Assembly: GCA_963714425.1 (NCBI GenBank)
Contig: CAVQOI010000001.1
Coordinates: 62,001-126,000, forward strand
Length of the DNA: 64,000 nt
Direction of reading: 5' to 3'
DNA from: DATCYX01 sp963714425
GTDB lineage: Bacteria; Chloroflexota; Anaerolineae; Anaerolineales; UBA4823
Shown here: in pieces, positions 50,865 through 60,790 of the stretch
How positions within the stretch are numbered: the stretch's first letter is position 1
Layout of the letters: every line of letters begins with the position of its first letter
The notes under the pieces: generated by a model
The model's database searches: none
What the model was told of the DNA's origin: nothing
The model's input: the letters and a program-made list of their open reading frames with translations, nothing else
Made by a program: the position numbers and the translations under genes

Positions 50865-53234
50865 CTAAGGATAGGGAGGATTGATAATCTGGGAGGGTTC
50901 TGGGTACGGCGTGCCCTGCCCTGAAGGGCTCGTCGGGGTTGGTGTGCTGGGTGGTGGCGTACCAGTCAAAGTGCTGGTTGGAGTCAATGCACCGACTGGT
51001 GTCGGTGTGGAAGTTGGTGATGTTGGCGTAGGTGGTGCGGGTGTTTGAGTGGCCGGTACTCCAGCCAGCTTCAGACGTGCCATGGTCGTGAAGGGGCTCC
51101 TGGAGTAATCTCGCCATAGCTGTACGAATGTTGAGATAGCGTTTGGACGATCGCCTGCCAGTTCTGCAGATAACCCCAAAATATAATAGTACTCGTCACA
51201 GCTCCATGTGCTTCGGCATAGTAATCCGGGAAATTTTTCCAGATCGCGCAGGATCTTATAGATCTCGCCCGGCTCTCCGCCATCAAGCAATGCCTGCATG
51301 GCTGCTTTGTAAGCTTCTTTGAATCGATCGGGGTAAAACTTCGGAAGCTCGAAATAGGTCAGGTACGGTTCCAATGTGTCTGGGATCCGCTGCATGCGTA
51401 CCGCCTGGATATTATTTATCAATACTACCGGTGGAAGCTGTTTTTGGTCGTAATACGAAAAGTTTGGCGTATTGGTATCTAGCTCGCCAAGGGGTAAGGC
51501 CTTTATCCCGTCTGTATAGTCAGCTAATACCCAGGCTTGCAGCTTCTCCCCAGGTCGGTGGCGGGTAGTGAACCAGACCTCGCGGGTGTCATCACCATCC
51601 AGGTCAAAGTATCCCGAGGCGCGCAGAGACACGCCTGCCTCGCCCAGCATTGAGAGGACCTGTGGGTAATCACCGCGTTGCAGAGATGCAACAATATTCA
51701 CCAGGGCTAGACCTGGATCGCAGACGGTCGACTGGATGCAGGCCCGGTACACATCCTTGGATGCACGATATTGATTCAAAAATGATTGTGCGGGAGCGAT
51801 CCATTTACTCTTTGGTGAGGTGGGTGTGTCGACGAGCTCTTGCAACGCCTTAACCGCTTCATCCTGCTCGCCGAGCAAGGAATAATTGATACCCAGGCGG
51901 TAGCGCCATTCATCCTTAGTATCGACGGGGTCTTCATCGGGCGGCCAATCCGGCAAGATGGTTTGAATGATCTGGTTTGCGGCCTCCGGTCCCCACACGC
52001 TGATGGCATGGTCGACCAGCAAGCGGCAGAAGCTGATGGTAGCTGGCTTGGATTCAACGGTGTAGGTTGTTTCTATGGGGTTGAAGAATTTCCCATCCCA
52101 ATGATATGTGCGGAAAATTTCCAATGGGCAGGCTGGGAAAAGCTTAGCCCGCGTCTGAAGATCCCGCTTTCCATTCTGTTTAGAGATCGCAGCCCATTCT
52201 GCGCTGTAATCCATCCCCACATTAAATGGTGCGGTGACTGGATGGTACGGCAGTTCTTGTGGGGGAATCTTTGCAAGGCTGAATATGCGTGGTAGCGCCA
52301 GCTCGCGCGTCTCATTCTGTGAAACCTGGTAAATTACAATTTCCTGTATCCCGTCATCAGTGAGATCAGCTGTGAACGACTTATACTGGGGTTTGTGGAT
52401 AAAGTCAAAGTCGCTGTTCAATGCATACGCCTGGAAACCTGAGCTCGTCTCCAATAGCAAGAGGGACGCGCCGCCATTTCCATCGAGTTGCGCGAGCCGA
52501 CCAGATAGGTACCCTGGAAGTGGTTCAAGCAACGTGATGCTGATACCCAGACGAGATTCTTGTTTTCTAAACCACTTTTCAAGATCTTTAACTTCCACCT
52601 GCCTGCGATTGAGCGCCTGGGCGATGAGTTCGGCATAGGCCTGGCCGGTTCCTTGATCACCTACCCGAGCTAGATTGTAAGCTTGCATCATGCGCCAGCG
52701 GGGAGCCTGGGTTGCTTCCGGAAAACGTAGTAAGGCTTCAGAGAGAGATACATTAACGAATTGGAAGGCGCTGAAATAATTCCCATCCGCCTCGCCGCGC
52801 TGCTGGCGGGTAAGCGTGTTCGGATAATATTCAAGCAGAGTAATAAGATAGTCTGCGTCCTCAGGCGACCAGGGTTTGAAGCTGTAGGTGACCTGACCTG
52901 CAGCCGGGGAATCGGGGGTCAATGTTGGCGGCCCGGTAGGTGAAGCGGTTGGTGTAGGCGAGGAGGTGCGCGTGGGCGTCAGTGTGACGGTTGGTGTGAA
53001 TGTTGGCCGGGGAGTGCGCGTGATGGTTGGCGTGAGCGTGATGGTGGGAGTCGGCGTTATCGAAGCTGTGGGTCGGAAGGTGAGCGTGACAGTAGGGGTG
53101 TCCGTCGGCGGGGGCGCAAGGAAGACCGGATAGGCAGACAGAATGACCAGCAAGGTCAGGATAAAGACGAAGATGATTCCGAGACTGGTCAGCAAGAACC
53201 GAATCTGGGAGGTGTTGTTTTTCGACTCAGCCAT
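50865..53234 (-). CDS. Large surface protein with Thr/Pro-rich linkers
   Basis: A single N-terminal helix (residues 12-32, LLTSLGIIFVFILTLLVILS) anchors a 789-residue protein. Residues 40-115 and 735-785 are long (TP)n-type low-complexity linkers, suited to glycosylation and cell-wall spacing. The core between them is helical with repeat-like segments (YNLARVGDQGTGQAYAEL; YSLLGEQDEAVKALQELV; YYILGLSAELAGDRPNAIS) that look like TPR hairpins. No enzyme motif was found. It overlaps the DapA-like gene by eight bases, which suggests one operon. Confidence 0.8.
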   Translation of the reverse strand: MAESKNNTSQIRFLLTSLGIIFVFILTLLVILSAYPVFLAPPPTDTPTVTLTFRPTASITPTPTITLTPTITRTPRPTFTPTVTLTPTRTSSPTPTASPTGPPTLTPDSPAAGQVTYSFKPWSPEDADYLITLLEYYPNTLTRQQRGEADGNYFSAFQFVNVSLSEALLRFPEATQAPRWRMMQAYNLARVGDQGTGQAYAELIAQALNRRQVEVKDLEKWFRKQESRLGISITLLEPLPGYLSGRLAQLDGNGGASLLLLETSSGFQAYALNSDFDFIHKPQYKSFTADLTDDGIQEIVIYQVSQNETRELALPRIFSLAKIPPQELPYHPVTAPFNVGMDYSAEWAAISKQNGKRDLQTRAKLFPACPLEIFRTYHWDGKFFNPIETTYTVESKPATISFCRLLVDHAISVWGPEAANQIIQTILPDWPPDEDPVDTKDEWRYRLGINYSLLGEQDEAVKALQELVDTPTSPKSKWIAPAQSFLNQYRASKDVYRACIQSTVCDPGLALVNIVASLQRGDYPQVLSMLGEAGVSLRASGYFDLDGDDTREVWFTTRHRPGEKLQAWVLADYTDGIKALPLGELDTNTPNFSYYDQKQLPPVVLINNIQAVRMQRIPDTLEPYLTYFELPKFYPDRFKEAYKAAMQALLDGGEPGEIYKILRDLEKFPGLLCRSTWSCDEYYYILGLSAELAGDRPNAISTFVQLWRDYSRSPFTTMARLKLAGVPATQTPAPPTPTSPTSTPTPVGALTPTSTLTGTPPPSTPTPTSPSGQGTPYPEPSQIINPPYP

Positions 53235-54141
53235 TGCGGAGTGGGTCTATCGCTGCCAGAGCCTTCTCTGCTGCTTCAGAGGATAAAGACAGCAGGGGTG
53301 GTCTTACGGGCCAGATGGGGAAGCCATACCAGGCGTTCAAAATCACCTTGATCAATGGAGGCGCAGGTGGATAGCTTTCTGAGACATCCCTGGCAGCGTC
53401 CAAGCGCATCTGCGCGCTTTCATCCGTCTTTCCCTGCTGGTGGGCATCCCAGATTCGCCGTAATTCTGGGGAGAACAGGTTTCCCAGGGCAGTAATACAC
53501 CCTGAGGCGCCCGCTTGCAGCGCTTGGGTGAGCAACCGGTCGGTGCCGTTCAGGATGAGCAAATCATTGCCGAATCGGGCGCCGAGACCGCGAGCATGGT
53601 TTGGATCAGCAGACGAGTCTTTGATGCCGGCGAAGCGGTCGGGAAAAGCATCTTTTAAGCGGCTGAGCAAGTCCATCGAAAGCGCGACGCCAGAGACCGG
53701 CGGGATATGGTATCCGAGCAGCGATCCACCGGCTGGTACTGCCTTATGGATTAAATAGCTGAACCAGGCGAAGAGCCCGTCGTCGCTCACCGAGCGAAAG
53801 TAATAAGGCGGCAGGACGACGACGCCATCCACTCCGAGATCGAAAGCGGAGCGTGTGAGCGCGACTGTCTCCTCTAGGCTGGGAGTGCCCGTCCCAAGCA
53901 AAAGTCGAAAATCGGGGTATGATTGCCGGAATTGCAGTGCGCATCGGAGCATTTCGATGCGCTCGTCGCTTGAAAATGATGGTCCTTCGCCGGTTGTGCC
54001 AAACAGCAAAGTGCCATGACAGCCTCGCTGGGCAAGATAGGCGAGAAGTTCTGGTAGGGCATCAACATCAGGTGAAAAATCTGATTGTAACGGCGTTACT
54101 GCTGCAGCGTATACGCCAGCTAAGCTATGGAGCGTGGTCAC
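53227..54141 (-). CDS. DapA/N-acetylneuraminate lyase superfamily aldolase
   Basis: The TIM-barrel aldolase shows FGTTGEGPSFSSDE, GYHIPPVSGVALS with the catalytic Tyr, and the Schiff-base Lys in FAGIKDSSADPNH. It could be a dihydrodipicolinate synthase or a sugar-acid aldolase; the sequence is too divergent to choose. The frame is open to 54258, but GTG 54141 matches the family start (TTLHSLAGVYAAAVTPL) and lies seven bases after a TATAAT, so it is probably leaderless. Confidence 0.88.
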   Translation of the reverse strand: MTTLHSLAGVYAAAVTPLQSDFSPDVDALPELLAYLAQRGCHGTLLFGTTGEGPSFSSDERIEMLRCALQFRQSYPDFRLLLGTGTPSLEETVALTRSAFDLGVDGVVVLPPYYFRSVSDDGLFAWFSYLIHKAVPAGGSLLGYHIPPVSGVALSMDLLSRLKDAFPDRFAGIKDSSADPNHARGLGARFGNDLLILNGTDRLLTQALQAGASGCITALGNLFSPELRRIWDAHQQGKTDESAQMRLDAARDVSESYPPAPPLIKVILNAWYGFPIWPVRPPLLSLSSEAAEKALAAIDPLRNG

Positions 54142-54148
54142 GAGGCAG

Positions 54149-54154
54149 ATTATA
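54149..54154 (-). promoter_or_regulatory. -10 box of a probably leaderless DapA-like gene
   Basis: A perfect TATAAT on the minus strand is seven bases before the GTG start. The -35 region is poor. Confidence 0.5.
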
Positions 54155-54242
54155 ACCGTGAAATCCTGATCTGCGCCGTGTTCGCTGGATGGATCATTTG
54201 GGAGTACGAATTTGGTACAATTGGATCGGGCGGTAATACACA

Positions 54243-55556
54243 TTGACCTGGAATACACTCACTCGTCGCTTCCCCCGGCTAATGCTCCTGTCTGCATTTG
54301 CTCTAGTTTCATGTCAAGGCGGCCCAGTTTCTGCGGTCCGTACAGCGATGAAGCCGAGCGAGACCCCCTATACACCCCGCACCTCCACACCTCTCCCAAC
54401 CGTCACGCCAGTTGTTGTCAGCGGTACGGTGAGTATCTGGCATTCATGGGAAGAAGCCTACATGCCAGCCCTTCTGCGGCGTATCTATGAGTTCGGTCAG
54501 CTATACCCCACGATATTTTTCGATGTAACCTACATCCCTGAAGTGGATTTGCGCTCTGCCTTTGAGACAGCAACCTTGGATGGACGCGGCCCAACGCTTC
54601 TGATTGGGCAGGCGGAGTGGGGACCGTCACTATATGACCAGGAGCTGGTGCTTGATCTCTCCACCCGGGTCAGTGCCGACCTGCTCAACACTTTGAACCC
54701 AGCCGCTGTGAGCACGGGGCGATACCAGGATGCCTTGGTCAATGTACCGCTAGATATTCGCGGGGTTGTCCTTTACCGGAACCAGAGTATCATCCCGATT
54801 GCTCCGTCCACATTTGAGGAGCTTATCAGCCTTGCGCAAGATGCCACCCGCGGGCAGACGATGGGTGCAGTTTTAGACCGTAGTTTCTTTTTTTCTGGTG
54901 CGCATCTCGTCGGGCTGGGTGGCAGCCTGATGACGCCCATGGGGGAGCCAGCTTTTCTGGATCTTAAAGGCCTGGAATGGGTAAGCCTGTTGCAGGCATT
55001 CTCTGAGGCTGGACCAACGGAGTTCTTCTCAGATACGGACCTGAACCAATTTAAAGAATCGCATGCTGGGATGATTATTGAAGGCACATGGAACCGCAAG
55101 GTGTTGGCTGAGGCTATCGGCGCAAACAACCTTGTGATTGATCCCTGGCCTATCTATAGAGGAGGCTCATTGTCGGGTTTCGTCCAGTCAGAGAGCATAT
55201 ATCTGAGCACCCGAGCGCGGGAAGAGTCACACGAGGTCACGTTAAAATTTCTACAGTACATGCTCACGCCCGAATCCCAAACTGCTATCGCTGAAGTAGG
55301 GCTCATACCTGCCATCAACGGCTCGCCAGTGAACTTGGCAGCCAGCCGGATGCGTGTTGAGGATCCACTGATTGTTCAGGCAATGCGTGCTCTGGTGGAC
55401 GGGACAGCCTATCCGGTTTTACCTGAAATGAGCATTTACTCCAGCCAGCTGGATATTGCTCTGGGATCGATATTTAATGATAGCGTCCCGGCAGAGGAAG
55501 CTTTGCTTCGTGCAGATGAAGCAATCCGAGCGGCATCCGTGACTCCCAACCCATGA
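54243..55556 (+). CDS. ABC transporter sugar-binding lipoprotein (SBP family 1)
   Basis: A lipoprotein signal with RRFPRLMLLSAFALVSC gives a lipidated Cys at residue 24. A Thr/Pro-rich linker leads to an SBP_bac_1 domain: VSIWHSWEEAYMPALLRRIYEF, VPLDIRGVVLYRNQSI, and a C-terminal LKFLQYMLTPESQTAIAEVG. The TTG at 54243 is chosen because it includes the basic n-region. It overlaps the GH13 gene by four bases. No permease genes are present, so partners lie elsewhere. Maltodextrin is a likely ligand given the neighbour. Confidence 0.9.
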   Translation: MTWNTLTRRFPRLMLLSAFALVSCQGGPVSAVRTAMKPSETPYTPRTSTPLPTVTPVVVSGTVSIWHSWEEAYMPALLRRIYEFGQLYPTIFFDVTYIPEVDLRSAFETATLDGRGPTLLIGQAEWGPSLYDQELVLDLSTRVSADLLNTLNPAAVSTGRYQDALVNVPLDIRGVVLYRNQSIIPIAPSTFEELISLAQDATRGQTMGAVLDRSFFFSGAHLVGLGGSLMTPMGEPAFLDLKGLEWVSLLQAFSEAGPTEFFSDTDLNQFKESHAGMIIEGTWNRKVLAEAIGANNLVIDPWPIYRGGSLSGFVQSESIYLSTRAREESHEVTLKFLQYMLTPESQTAIAEVGLIPAINGSPVNLAASRMRVEDPLIVQAMRALVDGTAYPVLPEMSIYSSQLDIALGSIFNDSVPAEEALLRADEAIRAASVTPNP

Positions 55557-56959
55557 CAGTACCTGATTGGATCCAAGACGCTATCTTTTACCAGATCTTC
55601 CCCGACCGCTTCGCGAATGGCGATACGGGCAATGATCCACCAAACGTGCAGCCCTGGGGAGAGTCACCGACTGGCTGGGGGTTCCAGGGAGGTGATCTGC
55701 GCGGCATCATTCACCGTTTCGATTACCTGCTCGACCTGGGCATCAATGCACTTTACCTCAACCCGATATTCCTGGCTTCATCCAATCACCGCTATAACAC
55801 AACCGATTATTTCAAGATCGACCCTAAACTAGGCAATCTAGACGACTTTAGAGCTTTGATCAGCCTGGCGCATCGCCATGGAGTGCGCGTGATTCTGGAT
55901 GGGGTCTTTAATCATTGTGGGCGGGGTTTCTTCGCATTTGCAGACCTGCTGGAAAACCAGGAACACTCCCCCTATGTGGACTGGTACCACGTACAGCGTT
56001 TCCCCGTGCATGCTTATGGTGACGGGGACTCGCGTGATTATTTGGCCTGGTGGGGTATCCGCAGTCTCCCAAAGTTCAATACCAGCAACCCAGATGTTCG
56101 CGATTTTATCTTCGAGGTGGCGCGCTACTGGATCGAGCAGGGTGCTGATGGCTGGCGCCTGGATGTGCCTAATGAGATTGATGACGATTCCTTTTGGGCT
56201 GAGTTCAGGCAGGTTGTGAAATCTACCAATGAGGATGCATATCTGGTGGGGGAGATATGGACGGCGGACCCGCGTTGGGTTGGATCAAACCATTTCGATG
56301 GTTTGATGCACTACCCGTTGCGCGATTGCCTGCTGCGTCTGGTGTACGCTCGCACGCTGGATACCGCCCAGTGTTCTTTGAAGCTGGAGACATTTCAGCA
56401 AATATATCCTTGGGAAAATGTGACCGCCATGTATCTGCCCTTGGGGTCACACGACACCGAGCGTCTCTTGACCAAGCTCGAAGGCAATGTGGATAAAGCC
56501 CGGCTGGTTTATATGTTGCAGTTTGCCTATCCCGGCACTCCGGCGATCTATTATGGTGATGAAATCGGGATGACCGGTGGAAAAGATCCTGACTGCCGCG
56601 GCGCTTTCCCCTGGGAGGAAAGACTGTGGAACTTGGAAATCCTCAATTGGGTCAAAAAATTAATTTCGTTGCGAAAAGAATATCCCACGTTGCGACGTGG
56701 TGCATATCGTTCAGTCCACGCGGATCGCCGGCTGGGAGCATTTGCCTTTGCTCGTACTTTGGGACAAGAGAGTATTCTAGTTGTGATGAATGCCAATGAC
56801 GAGCAGGGGGAGTTGCACCTTCCCATCACTGGACTTGGTTGGGAGGATGGCACCAGATTAGGCAATCTGCTGGGGAGTGGCGAGTATACTGTCTCGGGGG
56901 ATTTGCTCCTGGTAACTCTGCCTCCCTGGAGCGGGGCATATGTCGCCCGATCAGCGTGA
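55553..56959 (+). CDS. GH13 alpha-amylase family enzyme (neopullulanase/cyclomaltodextrinase-like)
   Basis: The four GH13 regions are present: DGVFNHCG (region I), DGWRLDVPNE with the nucleophile Asp (II), GEIW with the acid/base Glu (III) and GSHDTER with the transition-state Asp (IV). The start IFYQIFPDRFANGD and MPKFNTSNPxV-like LPKFNTSNPDVRDF match intracellular malto-oligosaccharide hydrolases. There is no signal peptide, so it acts in the cytoplasm on imported maltodextrins. It converges with the MFS gene, their ends overlapping by nine bases. Confidence 0.93.
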   Translation: MTVPDWIQDAIFYQIFPDRFANGDTGNDPPNVQPWGESPTGWGFQGGDLRGIIHRFDYLLDLGINALYLNPIFLASSNHRYNTTDYFKIDPKLGNLDDFRALISLAHRHGVRVILDGVFNHCGRGFFAFADLLENQEHSPYVDWYHVQRFPVHAYGDGDSRDYLAWWGIRSLPKFNTSNPDVRDFIFEVARYWIEQGADGWRLDVPNEIDDDSFWAEFRQVVKSTNEDAYLVGEIWTADPRWVGSNHFDGLMHYPLRDCLLRLVYARTLDTAQCSLKLETFQQIYPWENVTAMYLPLGSHDTERLLTKLEGNVDKARLVYMLQFAYPGTPAIYYGDEIGMTGGKDPDCRGAFPWEERLWNLEILNWVKKLISLRKEYPTLRRGAYRSVHADRRLGAFAFARTLGQESILVVMNANDEQGELHLPITGLGWEDGTRLGNLLGSGEYTVSGDLLLVTLPPWSGAYVARSA

Positions 56960-58228
56960 GGAAGCCGAGGTTGCAGCCCGCCGTTGTCCGTAAACCCATG
57001 CAATCGTCACGCCCAGGGGAGCGAGCGAGAATACAGCACCTGCCAGTGCCATCACAGCAAATCCCAGAGCGGCGAAGATCAGCCCGCTGCTCAGGCTGGC
57101 GGCTGCAGAGGCAAGTCCGACAAGCAGATCGTTAAAACCCTGTGTGCGTCCCCGCTCGGCAGGAGAAAGCTGATCTGCCAGCAGCGTTGAGCCACCAACA
57201 AAGCAGAAATTCCATCCTAAACCCAGCAAGAACAATGAGACCGCCAAGGGCAAGACCTGAGGGGATAGCGGGGCTGCCAGGCAAGCCAGCAATAGTGTGG
57301 CTGCACCAATGATGATTACAGCACCTCGTCCCCAGCGATCTGCCAGGCGTCCTGAGATGATCGAGAAGCCGAACATGCCGAAGGTGTGGGAGGAAATCAC
57401 CAATGAGATCGCTCCCAGCTCGTGCTGGTGACCGCGCATGTGCAGGGAGGTGATCACCATCACCATCACCATCACCATCTGACCCAGCACCATGGCGGAT
57501 ACCGCTACAATCACACCAGGTTGGCGCATAATCTGGGCTAATGGTCGCGCGAGTTTGGGTGCGGATGATGATTCCGGGAACATACGAGCCACTTCACGAC
57601 CCAGATCACGCGGGTCAGGTCGCAGCCTGGTAAAAATTACGATACCTGCCAATATGAAGAGGAATGCAGCCGCTGCATACGCGCCAGAGAGCTCGTCAAA
57701 TCCTTGCGTGAGCGCCAGCCTTCCTGATGGACCGACGAGTAAGGGTCCCGCGATCGCACCAACCGCACCGCCCAGCACGACGTTAGATATCGCCCTCCCG
57801 CGAGCTTGAGGTGGGTTGACTTCGGCTGCAGCAAAGCGTCCCAGGACAACAGCAGCATTCCCCATACCCATCATCACCATACCTGCCAGGAAGAAACCCA
57901 AGGAACTGAGAAAAATCGCCAGGAAGGTCGTCCCTGCACCTACGGCACCAATCACCAGCCCTAATGCCAGACCACCGCGGCGCCCTATCCTATCCATTAG
58001 ATAACCCCATAGATAGGCAGCACCAGCACTCCCCAGAAGGTAGACTGCGGAGGGAACACCTGACCAGGACGCACTTCCACCCAGCTTGGCGCCAATGATC
58101 GCGTTCAAGGTGGCTACAGCGATAAAACCAGCTGATGCCAGGCTCTGCGCGATGAAAAGTGTGTTGGTGATCTTTTTTGAAAGATGATCAAGTGGGTTCA
58201 TGATCGTAATGCCTTGCCGATAATACAT
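56951..58228 (-). CDS. MFS transporter
   Basis: Twelve hydrophobic helices and the motif A-like GYLMDRIGRRGGLALGLV and ISGRLADRWGRGAVIIIG in the two halves identify a major facilitator, probably a drug or metabolite exporter. A run of hexanucleotide GGTGAT units (57457-57478) encodes the MVMVMVI stretch within a helix. Length, 425 aa, is normal. ATG 58228 is the annotated start, though MNPLDHLSKK at residue 11 could be used. Confidence 0.9.
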   Translation of the reverse strand: MYYRQGITIMNPLDHLSKKITNTLFIAQSLASAGFIAVATLNAIIGAKLGGSASWSGVPSAVYLLGSAGAAYLWGYLMDRIGRRGGLALGLVIGAVGAGTTFLAIFLSSLGFFLAGMVMMGMGNAAVVLGRFAAAEVNPPQARGRAISNVVLGGAVGAIAGPLLVGPSGRLALTQGFDELSGAYAAAAFLFILAGIVIFTRLRPDPRDLGREVARMFPESSSAPKLARPLAQIMRQPGVIVAVSAMVLGQMVMVMVMVITSLHMRGHQHELGAISLVISSHTFGMFGFSIISGRLADRWGRGAVIIIGAATLLLACLAAPLSPQVLPLAVSLFLLGLGWNFCFVGGSTLLADQLSPAERGRTQGFNDLLVGLASAAASLSSGLIFAALGFAVMALAGAVFSLAPLGVTIAWVYGQRRAATSASSR

Positions 58229-58267
58229 TTCTCTATTCTGTTTTCACTTAATATCCTTACTGGGAAA

Positions 58268-59470
58268 TCAAATGCTTGTCGCCGGAGGGTAACCCAAACT
58301 GGTGGAAAACTCTTTGCGGGTTGACTGCAGGAAGCTGGGGTCAGTCAGCAAGTCGTATCCGGTCAGAGCCATGGCTTTTCCGGCTCTTATGACTGCTGCA
58401 TCTGCGTAAGGTGTGACAACTGCCAGTTGGAATTCGTGTGTGTGCGGGAAGAGCGGTTTGCCATTGGCAACATCAATCAAGACATGCACTGCTGGCACCA
58501 CATGGGAGACATTGCCCATATCCGCCGAGCCAAAGCTCTCTGGTGCCCGCAGGAAGAGCCCGCTTCCCAGGTCCTGGGTGAAGTAATCCCGCATACGCTC
58601 GGCAATTATGTGGTTGTTCACCATGTCATCGAAGGAGTTTTCGTAGTTATGGATCTCGAAGCGCGTTCCAGTAGCCAGCGCTGCAGCCTTGACGCAGGCT
58701 TTGACTTTTTCTGTCAGTTCATCGAGATAACTGCGCGTTTTCGCACGCACGTAGAAGCGACCTACAGTATGTTCTGGGATGATATTCGGTGCTGCTCCAC
58801 CTCGGGTGATCACGCCATGGATGCGCGCATCCGGGCGCACCTGCTGCCGGAGAGCGTTGATTCCCGTAAAAGTCAAGATTAAGGCATCCAGAGCATTAAT
58901 CCCTTCCCAGGGTGCTGAGGCCGCATGCGCTGGTTTTCCAAAGAACTGAACTTCCAGGGCGTCCATCGCCAGGGATTCGGTCAGATAATAATTATTCTCG
59001 TGGGGGTGGATCATCAAGGCGGCGTCGACGGCCTGAAAAGCGCCGCGCTCGACCATCACGACTTTAGCCCCGTCGGTCTCTTCAGCTGGCGTGCCGATCA
59101 CCCAGACTTCTCCCCCTATTTTCTCCACCACCGCCCCCAGTCCAATCCCCGCGCCAAGGGCAGAGGTAGCGATGATATTATGCCCGCAAGCATGCCCTAC
59201 CTCAGGGAGGGCGTCGTACTCAGCGAGGAAGGCTACCCGGGGTCCTTTCCCGCTTCCTTTGCGGGCGCAGAATGCAGTGGGGATGCCAGCATAGCCGGTT
59301 TCTACTTCAAATCCGTAAGCCTCGAGTGTGTGAGCGAGTAATCCCGAAGCATACACCTCCTCGTATCCCAGTTCCGGGTTGGCGTGGATTTGGTGTGAGA
59401 CTTCTAGGATGGTGGTCGCAGAATTTTCGATCGCCTGGAGTATGTTTCCTTGCTGAGCGTTGATAGTCAT
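58268..59470 (-). CDS. M20-family amidohydrolase (AbgB/AmhX-like)
   Basis: The protein has the M20D metal motifs GHACGHNIIATSALGAG, GTPAEETDGAKVVMVERGAF and the C-terminal FPHTHEFQLAV. The dimerisation domain starts near FFGKPAHAASAPWEGINALDA. It probably hydrolyses N-acyl amino acids or aminobenzoyl-glutamate. Start ATG 59470 is preferred to a more distant ATG at 59539 because relatives begin here. It lies 39 bases from the MFS gene on the same strand, so the two may be cotranscribed. Confidence 0.92.
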   Translation of the reverse strand: MTINAQQGNILQAIENSATTILEVSHQIHANPELGYEEVYASGLLAHTLEAYGFEVETGYAGIPTAFCARKGSGKGPRVAFLAEYDALPEVGHACGHNIIATSALGAGIGLGAVVEKIGGEVWVIGTPAEETDGAKVVMVERGAFQAVDAALMIHPHENNYYLTESLAMDALEVQFFGKPAHAASAPWEGINALDALILTFTGINALRQQVRPDARIHGVITRGGAAPNIIPEHTVGRFYVRAKTRSYLDELTEKVKACVKAAALATGTRFEIHNYENSFDDMVNNHIIAERMRDYFTQDLGSGLFLRAPESFGSADMGNVSHVVPAVHVLIDVANGKPLFPHTHEFQLAVVTPYADAAVIRAGKAMALTGYDLLTDPSFLQSTRKEFSTSLGYPPATSI

Positions 59471-59569
59471 ATTCCACTTTTCACTGAGATTAACAAAGAT
59501 CGGCAGGTGAGGGCTTTTCCCGCCGATCCCATTATACATCTCTAAGGATGACGATCAGTCACTGAAAGT

Positions 59570-60790
59570 TTACACGGAAACACTACGGGCAAAGGATGCA
59601 AAATCCAATCCGGTGGGCTCCTGAAAAACGCGCAGATCAAAATGACCGGCTGCGGCGAGCAGGTTATCGAAGATCTCAGCTTGTATGGCTTCATATTCTT
59701 CCCAGCGTGTGGTTTTGGTAAAAATGTACAGCTCGATGGGCAGGCCGGTAGATGTGGGGGAGAGTGTGCGCACGAGGAAAGGCATGTTCCCATCGCTATG
59801 AATATCCGGGCGGCTTTTGATATAGGCCATAATGTAGGCACGAAACACCTCGATGTTCGTGATCTGCGGGCCATCCAAGGGTGAGTCATAATGTTCGGCG
59901 TGCGCCTTGCGGTAAGCTTCAATCGCCTCAATTTTCGCGTCTAGGAATTCCTGGATCAGGTCGATGCGCTTCAAGCGCAGGAGCATCTCTTCGTCGCAGA
60001 ATTTAATGCTGGTCATATCTGCGACGACTGAACGCTGAATGCGCCTCCCACCGCTCTCGGTCATGCCGCGCCAGTTCTTGTAGGCAACGTCCACGATTTT
60101 GTGCGTTGGGATCATGGTAAATGTCTTATCGAAATTCTGGATCTTGATGGTGTGCAGGCTGATGTTGACCACATCGCCATCCGCCCCATAACTGGGCACT
60201 TCCAACCAATCCCCTTCCTTGATCAGGTCATTGGCACCGATCTGGATGCTGGCGACGAGAGAAAGTATGGTATCCTGAAATATCAGCAGCAACACGGCTG
60301 TCAGTGCGCCCAGACCGGTCAACAAAACCAGTGGCGACTCACCGGAAAAGAGTGAAATGCTCATAATAATCGCCACAATAATGAACAAGATTTTTGCGAT
60401 ATCCAGGTAGCTCTGGATGCTGACCCCTGTATAAGTTGGTCCGGTCTCATAGATCTCATTCAACGCGTTCATCAGCGAAATTATTGTAAGCACCGAAACC
60501 CACATGATGAGGAAGAGCGACGTTGTTTTAAGGGCAGCTTCGTAACCTGGTACGAGGTATGCAAAAATGTAGAGAATGGCAAGAGGAGCGAGCAACGACG
60601 CGCGCGTGGGCCGAAGATGCTTGAGAAGGATATCGTCGACCTTCGATTTTGTGCGGGATGCCAGCGAGATCAAGCCTCGGGCGATAATGTTGCGTGTAAA
60701 CAGAAATAACAGAATGCTAAAAAGGAGTATTGCCCCAAGTGTGGCGGCTGGATATTGTTCAATCCATAATTGAAAGCTGGCTGCGTCCAT
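59570..60790 (-). CDS. MscS-family mechanosensitive channel (YbdG-like)
   Basis: About five helices lead to the MscS pore region (LTGLGALTAVLLLIFQDTILSLVAS) and the beta domain IKEGDWLEVPSYGADGDVVN with TIKIQNFDKTFTMIPTHKI. The YbdG-type C-terminal domain with PIELYIFTKTTRWEEYEAIQ is present. Such channels release solutes in hypo-osmotic shock. ATG 60790 is preceded by CTAGGAGGG at ideal spacing; an ATG at 60862 is further upstream. Confidence 0.93.
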   Translation of the reverse strand: MDAASFQLWIEQYPAATLGAILLFSILLFLFTRNIIARGLISLASRTKSKVDDILLKHLRPTRASLLAPLAILYIFAYLVPGYEAALKTTSLFLIMWVSVLTIISLMNALNEIYETGPTYTGVSIQSYLDIAKILFIIVAIIMSISLFSGESPLVLLTGLGALTAVLLLIFQDTILSLVASIQIGANDLIKEGDWLEVPSYGADGDVVNISLHTIKIQNFDKTFTMIPTHKIVDVAYKNWRGMTESGGRRIQRSVVADMTSIKFCDEEMLLRLKRIDLIQEFLDAKIEAIEAYRKAHAEHYDSPLDGPQITNIEVFRAYIMAYIKSRPDIHSDGNMPFLVRTLSPTSTGLPIELYIFTKTTRWEEYEAIQAEIFDNLLAAAGHFDLRVFQEPTGLDFASFARSVSV

